Shown here: piece by piece, positions 18,311 to 27,155 of the stretch
Numbering within the stretch: position 1 is the first letter of the stretch
Layout: each line of letters opens with the position of its first letter
From: Duganella margarita
GTDB taxonomy: Bacteria; Pseudomonadota; Gammaproteobacteria; Burkholderiales; Burkholderiaceae_D
Reading direction: 5' to 3'
Assembly (NCBI RefSeq): GCF_009857535.1
Contig: NZ_WWCS01000020.1
Location: forward strand, 30,882 to 94,881
Length of the DNA: 64,000 bases
Position numbers and translations under genes: made by a program
Notes under the pieces: model-generated
Databases searched by the model: none
What the model saw: the letters and a program-made list of their open reading frames with translations, nothing else
Told to the model about the DNA's origin: nothing

Positions 18311-18424
18311 CAGTTAAGCTGACATTTCACACTGTCATTCCCGCGAAAGCGGGAATCCATAGGACGATTGCCGGGCAAACGCGGCATGGGTTCCCGCTTG
18401 CGCGGGAACGACGTTGCTTAACTG
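18311..18424. repeat. REPIN-like repeat: two hairpins inside a 9-bp inverted repeat
   Basis: Outer inverted repeat CAGTTAAGC (18311-18319) / GCTTAACTG (18416-18424). Inside are two palindromes: ATTCCCGC-GAAA-GCGGGAAT (18337-18356) and GTTCCCGC-TTGC-GCGGGAAC (18390-18409). Two REP hairpins bounded by an inverted repeat is the layout of a REPIN or small MITE. It fills most of the gap downstream of ppc. A related single hairpin occurs at 46296-46325. Confidence 0.7.
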
Positions 18425-18472
18425 AACGGCATCGCCGACCAGCGGGGTGTTGGTAGCGTTGCCGTGTTGTTT

Positions 18473-21307
18473 TTAGCCGGTATTGCGCAGTCCGGCAGCG
18501 ACACCGTTGATCGACAGGTGAATGCCGCGGTGCACGCGTTCGTCGGCTTTGCTCTCCGACGACAGCGCGCGGTGGCGCTTGATCAGCTCAACCTGCAAGT
18601 GATTCAGCGGGTCCAGATACGCAAAGCGGTTCTGGATCGAACGCGCCAGCAGCGGGTTGCCGGCCAGGCGTTCGCCGGCCCCGGTGATGCTTTGCAGGAT
18701 CTCCAGCGTGTTGGCGTGCTCGTCGGTGATGCGCTTGAAGATGCGGTCGCGCAGTTCCTTGTCCTGCACCAGCTCGGCGTAACGCGAGGCGATCGCCAGG
18801 TCGGTCTTGGCCAGCACCATGTCCATGTTCGACAGCAGCGTGGCGAACAGCGGCCAGTGCTTGAACATCGCTTGCAGCTGCGCCAGGCGCTCGGCCTGGT
18901 CGCCGTCGGCAATCCAGCCGCCGATGGCGCTGGCGAAACCGTACCAGCCCGGCAGCAGCAGGCGGCACTGGCCCCACGAGAAGCCCCATGGAATCGCCCG
19001 CAGGTCTTCAATCCGCTTGGTCGATTTGCGCGAGGCCGGACGCGAACCGAGGTTCAGTTCGGCAATTTCAGCAATCGGCGTGGCGGTGAAGAAGTAGTCG
19101 GTGAAGCCCGGGGTTTCATAGACCAGATTGCGGTAGGCCTGGTAGGCGCGGTCCGAAATCTCGGCCATGATGGTCTCGAACTGGTGCAGTTGCTTGCTGT
19201 GTTCGGTGTCTTCCGGCTGCGGCATCAGGCTCGCTTCCAGCGTGGCGGCGACCAGCAGTTCCAGGTTGCGGCGGCCGATGTCCTTGTTGGAGAACTTGGA
19301 GGCGATGATTTCGCCCTGTTCGGTCAGGCGGATCTGGCCGTTGACGGTGCCGTGCGGCTGCGCCAGGATGGCGTCGTACGACGGACCGCCGCCACGGCCG
19401 ACGGTGCCGCCCCGGCCATGGAACAGGCGCAGCTTGACGCCGGCGTTTTCAAACACCTTGACCAGGTTGGTTTCGGCCTTGTACAGCTCCCAGTTGGAGG
19501 TGAGGAAGCCGCCATCCTTGTTGGAGTCCGAATAGCCCAGCATCACTTCCTGGATCTGGCCCTGCTTGGCGATCAGTTGCTTGACCAGCGGGATGGCCAT
19601 CACGGCTTCCATGATGCCGGACGCGCGTTGCAGGTCGGGGATGGTCTCGAACAGCGGGATTACCATCAGGTCCAGCTCAGGTTCAGCTTGCCCCGCGGCG
19701 AGGCGCAGCAGGCCCAGCTCTTTTTGCAGCAGCAGCACTTCCAGCAGGTCGGACACGGTCTCGGTGTGCGAGATGATGTAGTTGCGGATCGCGCGGGCAC
19801 CGTAGCGGGCGCGGATCTGGCGCGCCGCGCGCAGCACGCCAAGTTCCGATACGGTCTCGGCCGAGTAGTTGATGTACGGCGAATTGAGCAGGCGCGGTTG
19901 CGCCAGCTCGCCCAGCAGCAGCGCGATCTTGGCGTCTTCGTCCAGCGCGGCGTAGTCGGCCTGCACGCCGGCGGTGGAGAACAGTTCCGCCAGCACGCGC
20001 TCGTGGACGTCGGACGACTGCCGCATGTCCAGCGAGGCCAGATGGAAGCCGAAGATGTCGGCCGCGCGCTTCAGCGTGGCCAGGCGCGGCTGCACCAGCA
20101 CCTCGCCGTGGTTGGCGGTCAGCGAGTCGATCAGCACTTGCAGGTCGGCGGCGAAGTCGGCGGCGCCGTGGTACGGCTCGGCGTGGCCGACTTCCTTGCG
20201 CAGGATGTTGGTGGCGCCCAGGGCGCGCGCGGTCGAGGCCAGGCGGGCGTAGATGCCAATCAGCGCGCGGCGATACGGTTCGTCGGCGCGGTGGTCGGAG
20301 GTGTCGGGCGACTGGTCGGCCAGCGCTTGCAATGCCGGCGAGCACGCCACCATCAGCGTCGAGATCGACAGTTCGGCGCCCAGCGTGTGCGCTTCTTCCA
20401 GGTAGAAGTCGAGGATGGTGGTGGCCTGGCGCGTCAGCGCGTGCGACATCGTGTCGCCGTTGACGTTGGGATTGCCGTCGCGGTCACCGCCGATCCAGCT
20501 GCCCATCTGCACATATGGTGCGGTGATCGCCTGCGGCTGCTCGTCGTTGCCGTAGTGGTGGGCGATGTCCTGCTCGATGTCATCGTACAACCCCGGCAGT
20601 TCGCGCAGGAAGGTGATGCGGTAGTAGGACAGGGCGTTTTCGATTTCGTCGGCCACGGTCAGCTTGGAGTAGCGCAGCATGCGGGTCTGCCACAGCGTGG
20701 CGATGCGCGCTTTTAGCAGGTGCATATTGGCGGCGGTTTCCTTCGGCGTCAGCGGCAGGTCGCGTTCGGCCAGCAGGCGCGCGATGTCGTGCTCGGCGTC
20801 GAGGATGGACTTGCGCTGCACTTCGGTCGGGTGGGCGGTCAGCACCGGCGAGATCAGCGCCTCCTGGAAGAAGGTCGAGACGGTCTGCTGGCTGACGCCG
20901 GCTTCCTTCAGCTTGCACAGCGCGTAGTTGACGCTGCCTTGCTGCGGCCTGGAGCCGGCCAGCAGGTGGGCGCGGCGGCGGCGGATGTGGTGCTGGTCTT
21001 CGGCGATATTGGCCAGGTGCGAGAAGTACGAGAAGGCGCGCACCACCGAAATGGTCTGCTCCTTGGTCAGGATCTTCAGCATGCCGTCCAGTTCCTTGGC
21101 GGCGCCGGCGTCGGCCTCGCGGCGGAAGCGCACGGCGGTCTGGCGAATGGTCTCGACCACGGCGTAGACTTCCTCGCCCTCCTGGTCGCGCAAGACATCG
21201 CCCAGCAGGCGGCCTAATAAGCGGATGTCTTCCTTCAATGGCGCGTCTTTGTCGGCGCCCGGTTGTTCAGCAACGTGTTCGTTCAATGCACTAGATGGAT
21301 TGGCCAT
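18473..21307 (-). CDS. ppc: Phosphoenolpyruvate carboxylase
   Basis: Carboxylates PEP to oxaloacetate to refill the TCA cycle; cytosolic homotetramer. It has 944 residues, normal for the family. Recognisable parts are VLTAHPTEVQRKSI (catalytic His), GSWIGGDRDGNPNV, MLGYSDSNKDGG, and the Gly-rich FHGRGGTVGRGGGP loop. The C-terminus (ISINGVAAGLRNTG) ends in the family's conserved RNTG. It is divergent from hemC, an arrangement I associate with many betaproteobacteria. The downstream gap holds the REPIN-like repeat and no obvious T-tailed terminator. Confidence 0.97.
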   Translation of the reverse strand: MANPSSALNEHVAEQPGADKDAPLKEDIRLLGRLLGDVLRDQEGEEVYAVVETIRQTAVRFRREADAGAAKELDGMLKILTKEQTISVVRAFSYFSHLANIAEDQHHIRRRRAHLLAGSRPQQGSVNYALCKLKEAGVSQQTVSTFFQEALISPVLTAHPTEVQRKSILDAEHDIARLLAERDLPLTPKETAANMHLLKARIATLWQTRMLRYSKLTVADEIENALSYYRITFLRELPGLYDDIEQDIAHHYGNDEQPQAITAPYVQMGSWIGGDRDGNPNVNGDTMSHALTRQATTILDFYLEEAHTLGAELSISTLMVACSPALQALADQSPDTSDHRADEPYRRALIGIYARLASTARALGATNILRKEVGHAEPYHGAADFAADLQVLIDSLTANHGEVLVQPRLATLKRAADIFGFHLASLDMRQSSDVHERVLAELFSTAGVQADYAALDEDAKIALLLGELAQPRLLNSPYINYSAETVSELGVLRAARQIRARYGARAIRNYIISHTETVSDLLEVLLLQKELGLLRLAAGQAEPELDLMVIPLFETIPDLQRASGIMEAVMAIPLVKQLIAKQGQIQEVMLGYSDSNKDGGFLTSNWELYKAETNLVKVFENAGVKLRLFHGRGGTVGRGGGPSYDAILAQPHGTVNGQIRLTEQGEIIASKFSNKDIGRRNLELLVAATLEASLMPQPEDTEHSKQLHQFETIMAEISDRAYQAYRNLVYETPGFTDYFFTATPIAEIAELNLGSRPASRKSTKRIEDLRAIPWGFSWGQCRLLLPGWYGFASAIGGWIADGDQAERLAQLQAMFKHWPLFATLLSNMDMVLAKTDLAIASRYAELVQDKELRDRIFKRITDEHANTLEILQSITGAGERLAGNPLLARSIQNRFAYLDPLNHLQVELIKRHRALSSESKADERVHRGIHLSINGVAAGLRNTG

Positions 21308-21458
21308 GTGTTTTAAGTCACGAAAGGTGAAATATGTCGGTGCGTAGGCTTATGGCCCGGTTCTGCAAGAAGGTGAGCATGCTAAAATTTGTGATCTTAA
21401 ACACGCGCGTGGTACTGGCTTGCGCCGGTTAGCGTCAGCTACAGCGAAAGAACTGGTT

Positions 21459-22487
21459 TTGAAAACATCCGAATTGGTACAAAACTCCCCGTCCAGATTG
21501 GTCATTGCGTCGCGGGAGAGCCGTCTCGCCATGTGGCAAGCCGAGCACGTCCGCGATCGCTTGACATTATTATATCCGCAGTGCGATGTCAAAATTGTCG
21601 GAATGACGACGCGTGGCGATCAAATTCTGGATCGCACCTTGTCGAAGGTGGGGGGCAAGGGCCTGTTTGTCAAAGAACTGGAAGTGGCAATGGCCGAAGG
21701 CCGCGCCGATCTGGCCGTGCACTGCCTGAAAGACATGCCGATGGTGTTGCCTGAAGGCTTCGCCATGGCGGCGGTGATGGAGCGCGAAGATGCGCGCGAC
21801 GCTTTTGTTTCCAACGATTACGCTTCCCTCGACGACTTGCCGGCTGGCGCGGTGGTCGGCACCAGCAGCCTGCGCCGCCAGGCGCTGATTGCCGCCCGCT
21901 ATCCGCAACTGGTGATCAAGCCGCTGCGCGGCAACCTGGACACCCGTCTGGCCAAGCTGGACCGTGGCGAGTATGCCGCCATCATCCTGGCTGCAGCCGG
22001 CCTCAACCGTTTGGGCCTGGCCGCGCGCATCCGTGCGCTGCTGTCGCCGGAAACCAGTTTGCCGGCGCCGGGACAGGGCACGCTGGCGATTGAGATTCCC
22101 GAACGTGACGATGGCCTCGACCTGGTCGCGCTGCTGGCGCCGCTGCATCACGCGCACAGCGCGCTGGTGTCGATCGCCGAGCGCAAGGTGTCGCAAGTGT
22201 TTGGCGGCAGCTGCCAGATTCCGCTGGCGTCCTACGCCACCATCGATGGCGACCAGATGCACCTGCGCGCCATGGTGGCGACGCCGGACGGCACGCGCAT
22301 GATCAGCGCCGAAGCGCGCGGCCCGGCCGCCGACGCCGAAGCGCTGGGCCTGCAAGTGGCCGAGCTGCTGCGGGTGCAGGACGCCGAAGGCATCCTGGCC
22401 GCCTGCCTGAGCGAAGCGGCGCAAGCCGACGACGATGCGCGCTCGGCCGAGCTGGCCGCCAGCGCCGCCGGCAAGCCGGCCGCCTGA
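21459..22487 (+). CDS. hemC: Hydroxymethylbilane synthase (porphobilinogen deaminase)
   Basis: Joins four porphobilinogen units into hydroxymethylbilane. About 342 residues from the TTG at 21459 (MKTSELVQN); a TTG at 21420 in the same frame is possible but adds residues outside the family. Landmarks: LVIASRESRLAMWQAEHV, GMTTRGDQILD, the active-site Asp in AVHCLKDMPMVLPEG, TSSLRRQALI, and the dipyrromethane-binding Cys252 in GGSCQIPLA. First gene of hemC-hemD-hemX-hemY, with hemD starting 7 nt after its stop. No ATG is available near the expected start, so a weak initiation codon may limit expression. Confidence 0.95.
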   Translation: MKTSELVQNSPSRLVIASRESRLAMWQAEHVRDRLTLLYPQCDVKIVGMTTRGDQILDRTLSKVGGKGLFVKELEVAMAEGRADLAVHCLKDMPMVLPEGFAMAAVMEREDARDAFVSNDYASLDDLPAGAVVGTSSLRRQALIAARYPQLVIKPLRGNLDTRLAKLDRGEYAAIILAAAGLNRLGLAARIRALLSPETSLPAPGQGTLAIEIPERDDGLDLVALLAPLHHAHSALVSIAERKVSQVFGGSCQIPLASYATIDGDQMHLRAMVATPDGTRMISAEARGPAADAEALGLQVAELLRVQDAEGILAACLSEAAQADDDARSAELAASAAGKPAA

Positions 22488-22494
22488 TCCGGGG

Positions 22495-23286
22495 ATGGCC
22501 GGCGCCGTCGTCATCACCCGTCCGCTGGCGCAAGCCGCGCCGCTGGCCGCCCGCGTGGCGGCCCTGGGCCGTACGGTCGAAGTGCTGCCGCTGCTGGATA
22601 TCGCGCCGCTGGCCGACCAGCGGCCGCTGCAAGCCACGCTGGCCCGGCTGGCGGATTATGCACTGGTGGCCTTCGTCTCGCCCAACGCCATCGATGCCGC
22701 GTTTGCGCATATAAAGCAGTGGCCGCCGGAGGTGACGCTGGCGGTGGTGGGCGAGGGCAGCCGCACCGCGCTGGCGGTGCACGGCGTCACGCCGGACCGC
22801 TACCGCATCGTCTGCCCGGCCGACAACGTGCCCAGCGACTCCGAACACCTGCTGCAGGCACTGGACCTGGCGGCCTTGAAAGGCCGGCCGGTGCTGATCA
22901 TCCGCGGCGAAAGCGGCCGCGAACTGATGGGCGACGGCCTGCGCGCCGCCGGCGCCTTGGTCGACGTGGCGCCAGCCTACCGCCGCTCGGTGCCGCCGCT
23001 GACGGCCGAACTGGGCGCCACGTTGCGCCGTTTGCTGGCGCAGCAAAACGACTGGATCATCACCAGCTCCGAGGCTTTACGCGGCCTGTGCGGCATCCTG
23101 GCCGAATTGGACTTGCAGCACCCTGACGCGATGCAGCACAATAGCGTTGTAGCTATGCAACAACAGCATCTGATCGTGCCCCACGCCCGAATTGCCGAAA
23201 CGGCAAATAATTTGGGGTTTTCCAAGCTGACGCTCACCGGATCAGGCGACGAACGCCTGCTGGCCGCGTTACAATCATGCCTATGA
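22495..23286 (+). CDS. hemD: Uroporphyrinogen-III synthase
   Basis: Closes and inverts ring D of hydroxymethylbilane to give uroporphyrinogen III. It has 263 residues; the HEM4 fold is poorly conserved in sequence but visible in VVITRPLAQAAPLAARV, the FVSPNAIDAAF segment, the GEGSRTAL turn and VLIIRGESGRELM. It lies 7 nt after hemC and its stop overlaps the start of the next gene, so the operon is translationally coupled. The ATG at 22495 follows GGGG. Confidence 0.92.
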   Translation: MAGAVVITRPLAQAAPLAARVAALGRTVEVLPLLDIAPLADQRPLQATLARLADYALVAFVSPNAIDAAFAHIKQWPPEVTLAVVGEGSRTALAVHGVTPDRYRIVCPADNVPSDSEHLLQALDLAALKGRPVLIIRGESGRELMGDGLRAAGALVDVAPAYRRSVPPLTAELGATLRRLLAQQNDWIITSSEALRGLCGILAELDLQHPDAMQHNSVVAMQQQHLIVPHARIAETANNLGFSKLTLTGSGDERLLAALQSCL

Positions 23287-24437
23287 ACGATTTGCCTACT
23301 TTACCTGACCCAGCCGTCTCGTCCGCCAAAGCCAGCGAGATCCCGCCTGCGGCCACGCCGCCAACGCAGTCTGAACCGAGCCTGCTCGAAACCCTGCAAC
23401 AGCCGCAAATGCTGTCGGTGGGGATACTTGTGCTGGCGATCCTGCTGGCCGGCCAGACCTGGTATTCGCATGCGCGGGTCAGCAAGCTGCGCGAGGAAGT
23501 GGCGATGCGCCTGCAAAAAGGCGACGCCATCAATGCCGACACCGGCAGCCAGGTGCATAGCGTGCAGGAGAGCACGAAGGAGTTGCAAGCCAAGGTCGCG
23601 CTGCTGGAAAGCAAGCAACAGGAAGCGCAGAGCCAGCAACTGGCGCTGGAGCAGCTGTATCAGGATCTGTCGAAAAACCGCGACGAATGGGCGCTGACCG
23701 AGATCGAGCAAGTGCTGTCGACCGCGTCTCAGCAGCTGCAGCTGGCTGGCAACGTGCCGGGCGCGCTGATCGCGCTGCAGAATGCCGACCGCAGCCTGTC
23801 GCGTTCCGACAAGCCGCAGTTCATCACCATCCGCCGCGCCATCGCGCGCGATACCGACAAGCTGAAAGCGCTGCCGAGCGTCGACTCGGTCGGCGTCGCG
23901 CTGCGCCTGGACAACGCGATTGCGCAAATCGATACGCTGCCGATGCTGTCGGACGAAAAACAGGCAGCGCCGGCGCTGCCTGAAAAGAAAGTCAAAACCA
24001 AGGTCGTGCACGGCAAGGACGGCAAGCCGGTGGTGGTCGAACAAACCACCAGCCCATGGCTGCAAGCCTTGCAGGACGGCTGGAATGGCTGGAGCAGCGA
24101 AATGTGGAGCGACATGCGTGATCTGGTGCGGGTGCGCAATGTGAACACGCCGGACGCGTTGATGCTGTCGCCAACCCAGGCCTACTTCATGCGCGAAAAT
24201 CTCAAGCTGCGTTTGCTGAACGCGCGCATGGCGCTGCTGTCGCGTAACGAAGGCGCTTTCCGCGCCGACCTGATCGCCGCGCAGGACGCGCTGGTCAAGT
24301 ATTTCGACACCCGCGCCCGTTCCACCCAGACCGTGCAGGCGTTGCTGCGTCAGGTGCAGAGCAGCAATCTCGCGATTGAGATGCCGACCCTGTCCGACAG
24401 CCTGAACGCGGTGCGCAACTACAAAGCGAAGCCATAG
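23277..24437 (+). CDS. hemX: HemX-like membrane protein (uroporphyrinogen-III C-methyltransferase-annotated)
   Basis: A 386-residue inner-membrane protein with one N-terminal transmembrane helix (MLSVGILVLAILLAGQTW, about residues 42-60) after a cytosolic Pro-rich tail. A long periplasmic coiled-coil-rich region follows (VQESTKELQAKVALLESKQQEAQSQQ). This is HemX. The methyltransferase name commonly attached to the family is not supported by any SAM-binding motif here. HemX and HemY occur together after hemCD in proteobacteria and are thought to organise the pathway. The ATG at 23277 (MPMNDL) or 23283 both fit; the first overlaps the hemD stop. Confidence 0.88.
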   Translation: MPMNDLPTLPDPAVSSAKASEIPPAATPPTQSEPSLLETLQQPQMLSVGILVLAILLAGQTWYSHARVSKLREEVAMRLQKGDAINADTGSQVHSVQESTKELQAKVALLESKQQEAQSQQLALEQLYQDLSKNRDEWALTEIEQVLSTASQQLQLAGNVPGALIALQNADRSLSRSDKPQFITIRRAIARDTDKLKALPSVDSVGVALRLDNAIAQIDTLPMLSDEKQAAPALPEKKVKTKVVHGKDGKPVVVEQTTSPWLQALQDGWNGWSSEMWSDMRDLVRVRNVNTPDALMLSPTQAYFMRENLKLRLLNARMALLSRNEGAFRADLIAAQDALVKYFDTRARSTQTVQALLRQVQSSNLAIEMPTLSDSLNAVRNYKAKP

Positions 24438-24439
24438 TC

Positions 24440-25636
24440 ATGCGTTTATTTCTCTGGTTAGTCGCCATGATGGCCGCCGCCATCGGTATTGCCGTGACGG
24501 CGCGCTTCAATCCGGGCAATGTGGTGCTGTTCTATCCGCCGCACCGGATCGACCTGTCGCTGAACTTCTTCGTGGTGCTGGAGCTGGCGCTGTTCGTCTT
24601 CCTGTACATCGTGATCCGCGCCTTCCGTGCGACGGTCAAGATGCCACGCAAGGTCGCCGCCTACCGCCAGCAAAAGCGCGAACGCGATGGCAACAAGGGC
24701 CTGCGCGAAGCGCTGAAGGCGCTGTTTGAAGGCCGCTTCGGCCATGCCGAAAAAGCCGCGCTGCGCGCTTCCGAATTGCCGGAAAATGTCGGCGTGGCGT
24801 CGCTGATCGGCGCCCGCGCCGCGCACCGCATGCGCCAGTCGGCCCGCCGCGACCAGTGGCTGAACAAGCTGGTCGATGACAACGCGATGAAAACCGCGCG
24901 CCTGATGACCATGACTGAACTGCTGGTCGACGATCATCAGCCGGAAGCGGCGCTGGACGCCGTGCGCGAACTGAACGCCAGCGGCACGCGTCACATTCAC
25001 GCGTTGCAGATGTCGCTCAAAGCGCAGCAGCAGGCCAAGAACTGGCCGGAAGTGCTGCGCCTGGTGCGTTCGCTGGACAAGCACCGCGCGTTGCATCCGG
25101 CCTTGTCGTCGCGTCTGCGCGAGCTGGCGTATGACGATTTGCTGTCCGATCCGACCCACGATGCGGAATCGCTGCTGCGGGTGTGGGGCACGGTGCCGAC
25201 CGCCGACCGCATCAAGCCGTACGTGGCGTGCCGCGCCGCCGCCGCGCTGAATGCGCGTGGCCTGCATGACGAGGCGCGCCTGGTGGCGGAAGAATCGCTG
25301 GCCGCCGACTGGGACGACCGCGTGGTGCGGACCTACCGCGAAGCCGCCGCGCCAGCCGGTTCGGCGGCGTTGCTGATGCAGATCGAGCATTGCGAGAACT
25401 GGGCCAACGCCCGTCCGACCGACGCCGAACTGGCGCTGACGCTGGGTTCGCTGTGCCTGAAGCAGAAACTGTGGGGCAAGGCGCAGCGCTATCTGGAGCA
25501 GGCCTTGTCGGACGCCTCCGACCCGCGCATGGTGCGCGAATCGCACCTGAAGCTGGCGCAGCTGCATGAAGCGCTGGGGCAAGACGAAGAAGCCGCCAAC
25601 CACTACCGCCAGTGCGCACTGGCGACGATCCTCTAA
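24440..25636 (+). CDS. hemY: HemY, heme-biosynthesis-associated inner membrane TPR protein
   Basis: A 398-residue protein with two N-terminal transmembrane helices (LFLWLVAMMAAAIGIAVTA; NFFVVLELALFVFLYIVIRAF), a basic linker, then tetratricopeptide-like helical repeats to the C-terminus (ELALTLGSLCLKQKLWGKAQRYLEQAL). This is the gammaproteobacterial-type HemY, not protoporphyrinogen oxidase. It starts 2 nt after hemX. It is thought to bring heme enzymes together at the membrane; no catalytic motif is present. An intrinsic terminator ends the operon. Confidence 0.92.
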   Translation: MRLFLWLVAMMAAAIGIAVTARFNPGNVVLFYPPHRIDLSLNFFVVLELALFVFLYIVIRAFRATVKMPRKVAAYRQQKRERDGNKGLREALKALFEGRFGHAEKAALRASELPENVGVASLIGARAAHRMRQSARRDQWLNKLVDDNAMKTARLMTMTELLVDDHQPEAALDAVRELNASGTRHIHALQMSLKAQQQAKNWPEVLRLVRSLDKHRALHPALSSRLRELAYDDLLSDPTHDAESLLRVWGTVPTADRIKPYVACRAAAALNARGLHDEARLVAEESLAADWDDRVVRTYREAAAPAGSAALLMQIEHCENWANARPTDAELALTLGSLCLKQKLWGKAQRYLEQALSDASDPRMVRESHLKLAQLHEALGQDEEAANHYRQCALATIL

Positions 25637-25776
25637 ACAGAAGGCCGGTCATCACCGGCCTTTTTTTCGTTCGGATATTTTTTCTTCAGGTACAGATAAA
25701 CCCAGAGTGTCGCTGCCGACCCACCGAAGATGCCAATAGCGAGGATGATATACAGATAAATGTCTAACGGCTTCAT
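25633..25776 (-). CDS. Small single-pass membrane protein, 47 residues
   Basis: Starts at MKPLDIYLYII, with GTGGAG eight bases ahead of the ATG at 25776. One transmembrane helix (about residues 6-30, with IGIFGGSAATLWVYLYL) is followed by a charged cytosolic tail (KKKYPNEKKAGDDRPSV). The 3' end is embedded in the hem operon terminator. The longer upstream frame (to 25839) has no better start. I recognise no family. A good ribosome-binding site and a plausible topology argue for a real gene, but its overlap with a terminator leaves doubt. Confidence 0.55.
   Translation of the reverse strand: MKPLDIYLYIILAIGIFGGSAATLWVYLYLKKKYPNEKKAGDDRPSV
25641..25667. terminator. Terminator of the hem operon
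   Basis: Perfect stem AAGGCCGGT / ACCGGCCTT (25641-25649 with 25654-25662), 4-nt loop, T-run to 25667. The last codons of the convergent small membrane protein gene run through this hairpin. Confidence 0.88.
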
Positions 25777-25968
25777 GCTGAACTCCACGCCGAGAAATGT
25801 TGAAATAGTATGAAACCTAAGGTGGTGGATACCGCGCACAGCCCTATGCTGCCTGGTAAGACCGCGGAAACATTGATTAGTTCCGCATTGTGCTCACCGA
25901 TCGTCGCAACTTGCGCTGCGCCGGAACTGCAGTGTAGGCAGATCGCGGTGCGGCGCAGTTGAGGTGGC

Positions 25969-27033
25969 TCAGGCAGGGTCGGAGTCGGCTGGATAGCCTT
26001 CGATTTTCCAGCGCAGCATGCCGCCGGCCAGGTTGGCGACTTTGCTAAAGCCGGCCTTGGTCAGCAGCACACTGGCCTGCGCCGAGCGCACGCCGGAGCG
26101 GCACACGGCCACGATCGGCTGGTCGCGGTCGAATTCGTCCATGCGGCCGGTCAGCTCCGACAGCGGCACCAGCGTGGCGCCGTGCAGGTGGCCCAGGCGG
26201 TCGATGAATTCCGGCGCTTCGCGCACGTCGACGATCTGCACCTGGTCCAGCCGTTCGAGCAGGGCCATCGGCTCGATTTCCCATACGCCGCTGAAGCGCA
26301 GGGTCAGCGGGGCCCAGTCCGGCGTGTCGGTCGGCGCGTCGCCTTCCGGCTTGCCGCAGCGCAGGTTGGCCGGTACCGCCACCGCGATCAGCTTCGGATG
26401 CGGCAGGTGCAGGTTGTTCATGTGGCCGGTGAAATCGCCGACATCGACATCGCCACCCAGGCGCGGGTTGTAGCGCCGTTCCTCCGCCACGCTGGTGACG
26501 GTGATGCCGCGATAGTCGTGGGCCGGATACAGCAGGCAGGCGCCCGGCAGGCTGAGAATCTGTTCATGCACCGAGGCGAACAGCTGCTGCGGACTGCCTT
26601 GCTGGAAGTCGGTGCGGCCGCAGCCGCGGATCAGCAGGCTGTCGCCGGTGAAAGCCATGCTCTCGTCGTCCAGCACGTAGGTCAGGCAGCCGCTGGTGTG
26701 GCCGGGCGTGGCGCGCACCGTCAGGTAGCGCGAACCGAAGGGGATGCGGTCGCCGTGTTGCAGCGGCGTATCGGCCTCGGCGGCGCCGGACGCGGCGGAG
26801 ACGGCGATGCGGCTGCCGCTGCGCTGGCGCAGGCGCCAGGCGCCGGTGACGTGGTCGGCGTGAACGTGGGTGTCGAGCGTGGCCAGCAGCGTCAGGCCCA
26901 GTTCGTGCAGCAGCGCCAGGTCGCGCGGCACCTGTTCGTAGACCGGGTCGATCAGCACCGCTTCGCCGCCATCACCCAGCAGATAGGTGTAGGTGGAGGA
27001 GCTGGGATCGAACAGTTGGCGGAAGATCATCAT
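25969..27033 (-). CDS. Persulfide dioxygenase-rhodanese fusion
   Basis: A 354-residue two-domain sulfur enzyme. Residues 1-240 are an ETHE1-like metallo-beta-lactamase-fold persulfide dioxygenase: iron-ligand motif THVHADH, ATPGHTSGCLTYV, FTGDSLLIRGCGRTDFQQG, and the YPAHDYRG His. Residues about 255-350 are a rhodanese domain with the active Cys in AVCRSGVRSA. Fusions of this order are known (the PRF type), in which the rhodanese passes sulfur between thiosulfate, glutathione and glutathione persulfide while the dioxygenase makes sulfite. Only this gene of the pathway is in the window. Start is 27033 or 27030. Confidence 0.9.
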   Translation of the reverse strand: MMIFRQLFDPSSSTYTYLLGDGGEAVLIDPVYEQVPRDLALLHELGLTLLATLDTHVHADHVTGAWRLRQRSGSRIAVSAASGAAEADTPLQHGDRIPFGSRYLTVRATPGHTSGCLTYVLDDESMAFTGDSLLIRGCGRTDFQQGSPQQLFASVHEQILSLPGACLLYPAHDYRGITVTSVAEERRYNPRLGGDVDVGDFTGHMNNLHLPHPKLIAVAVPANLRCGKPEGDAPTDTPDWAPLTLRFSGVWEIEPMALLERLDQVQIVDVREAPEFIDRLGHLHGATLVPLSELTGRMDEFDRDQPIVAVCRSGVRSAQASVLLTKAGFSKVANLAGGMLRWKIEGYPADSDPA

Positions 27034-27111
27034 GCGTTATCCAAATAAGGAGAGCTGTTATCATAACAAATGTTCAACGGTGTTGCGCCGCACAAGCAGT
27101 CTGTACTTGGA

Positions 27112-27117
27112 TATAAT
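27112..27117 (+). promoter_or_regulatory. Candidate -10 box of ppa
   Basis: TATAAT 39 nt upstream of the ppa start codon. No strong -35 at the ideal spacing. Confidence 0.5.
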
Positions 27118-27155
27118 GACGCGGTTAAACACAGCCTGTAAACAGAGGAAAATCC

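Noticed and set aside
18464..20716. 750-codon open frame antisense to ppc
   Set aside because: Shadow of ppc third-position GC bias; no homology or initiation signal.
25840..25968. Possible small gene between the 47-residue membrane protein and the persulfide dioxygenase
   Set aside because: No frame has both a start with a ribosome-binding site and protein-like composition; I see nothing coding here.
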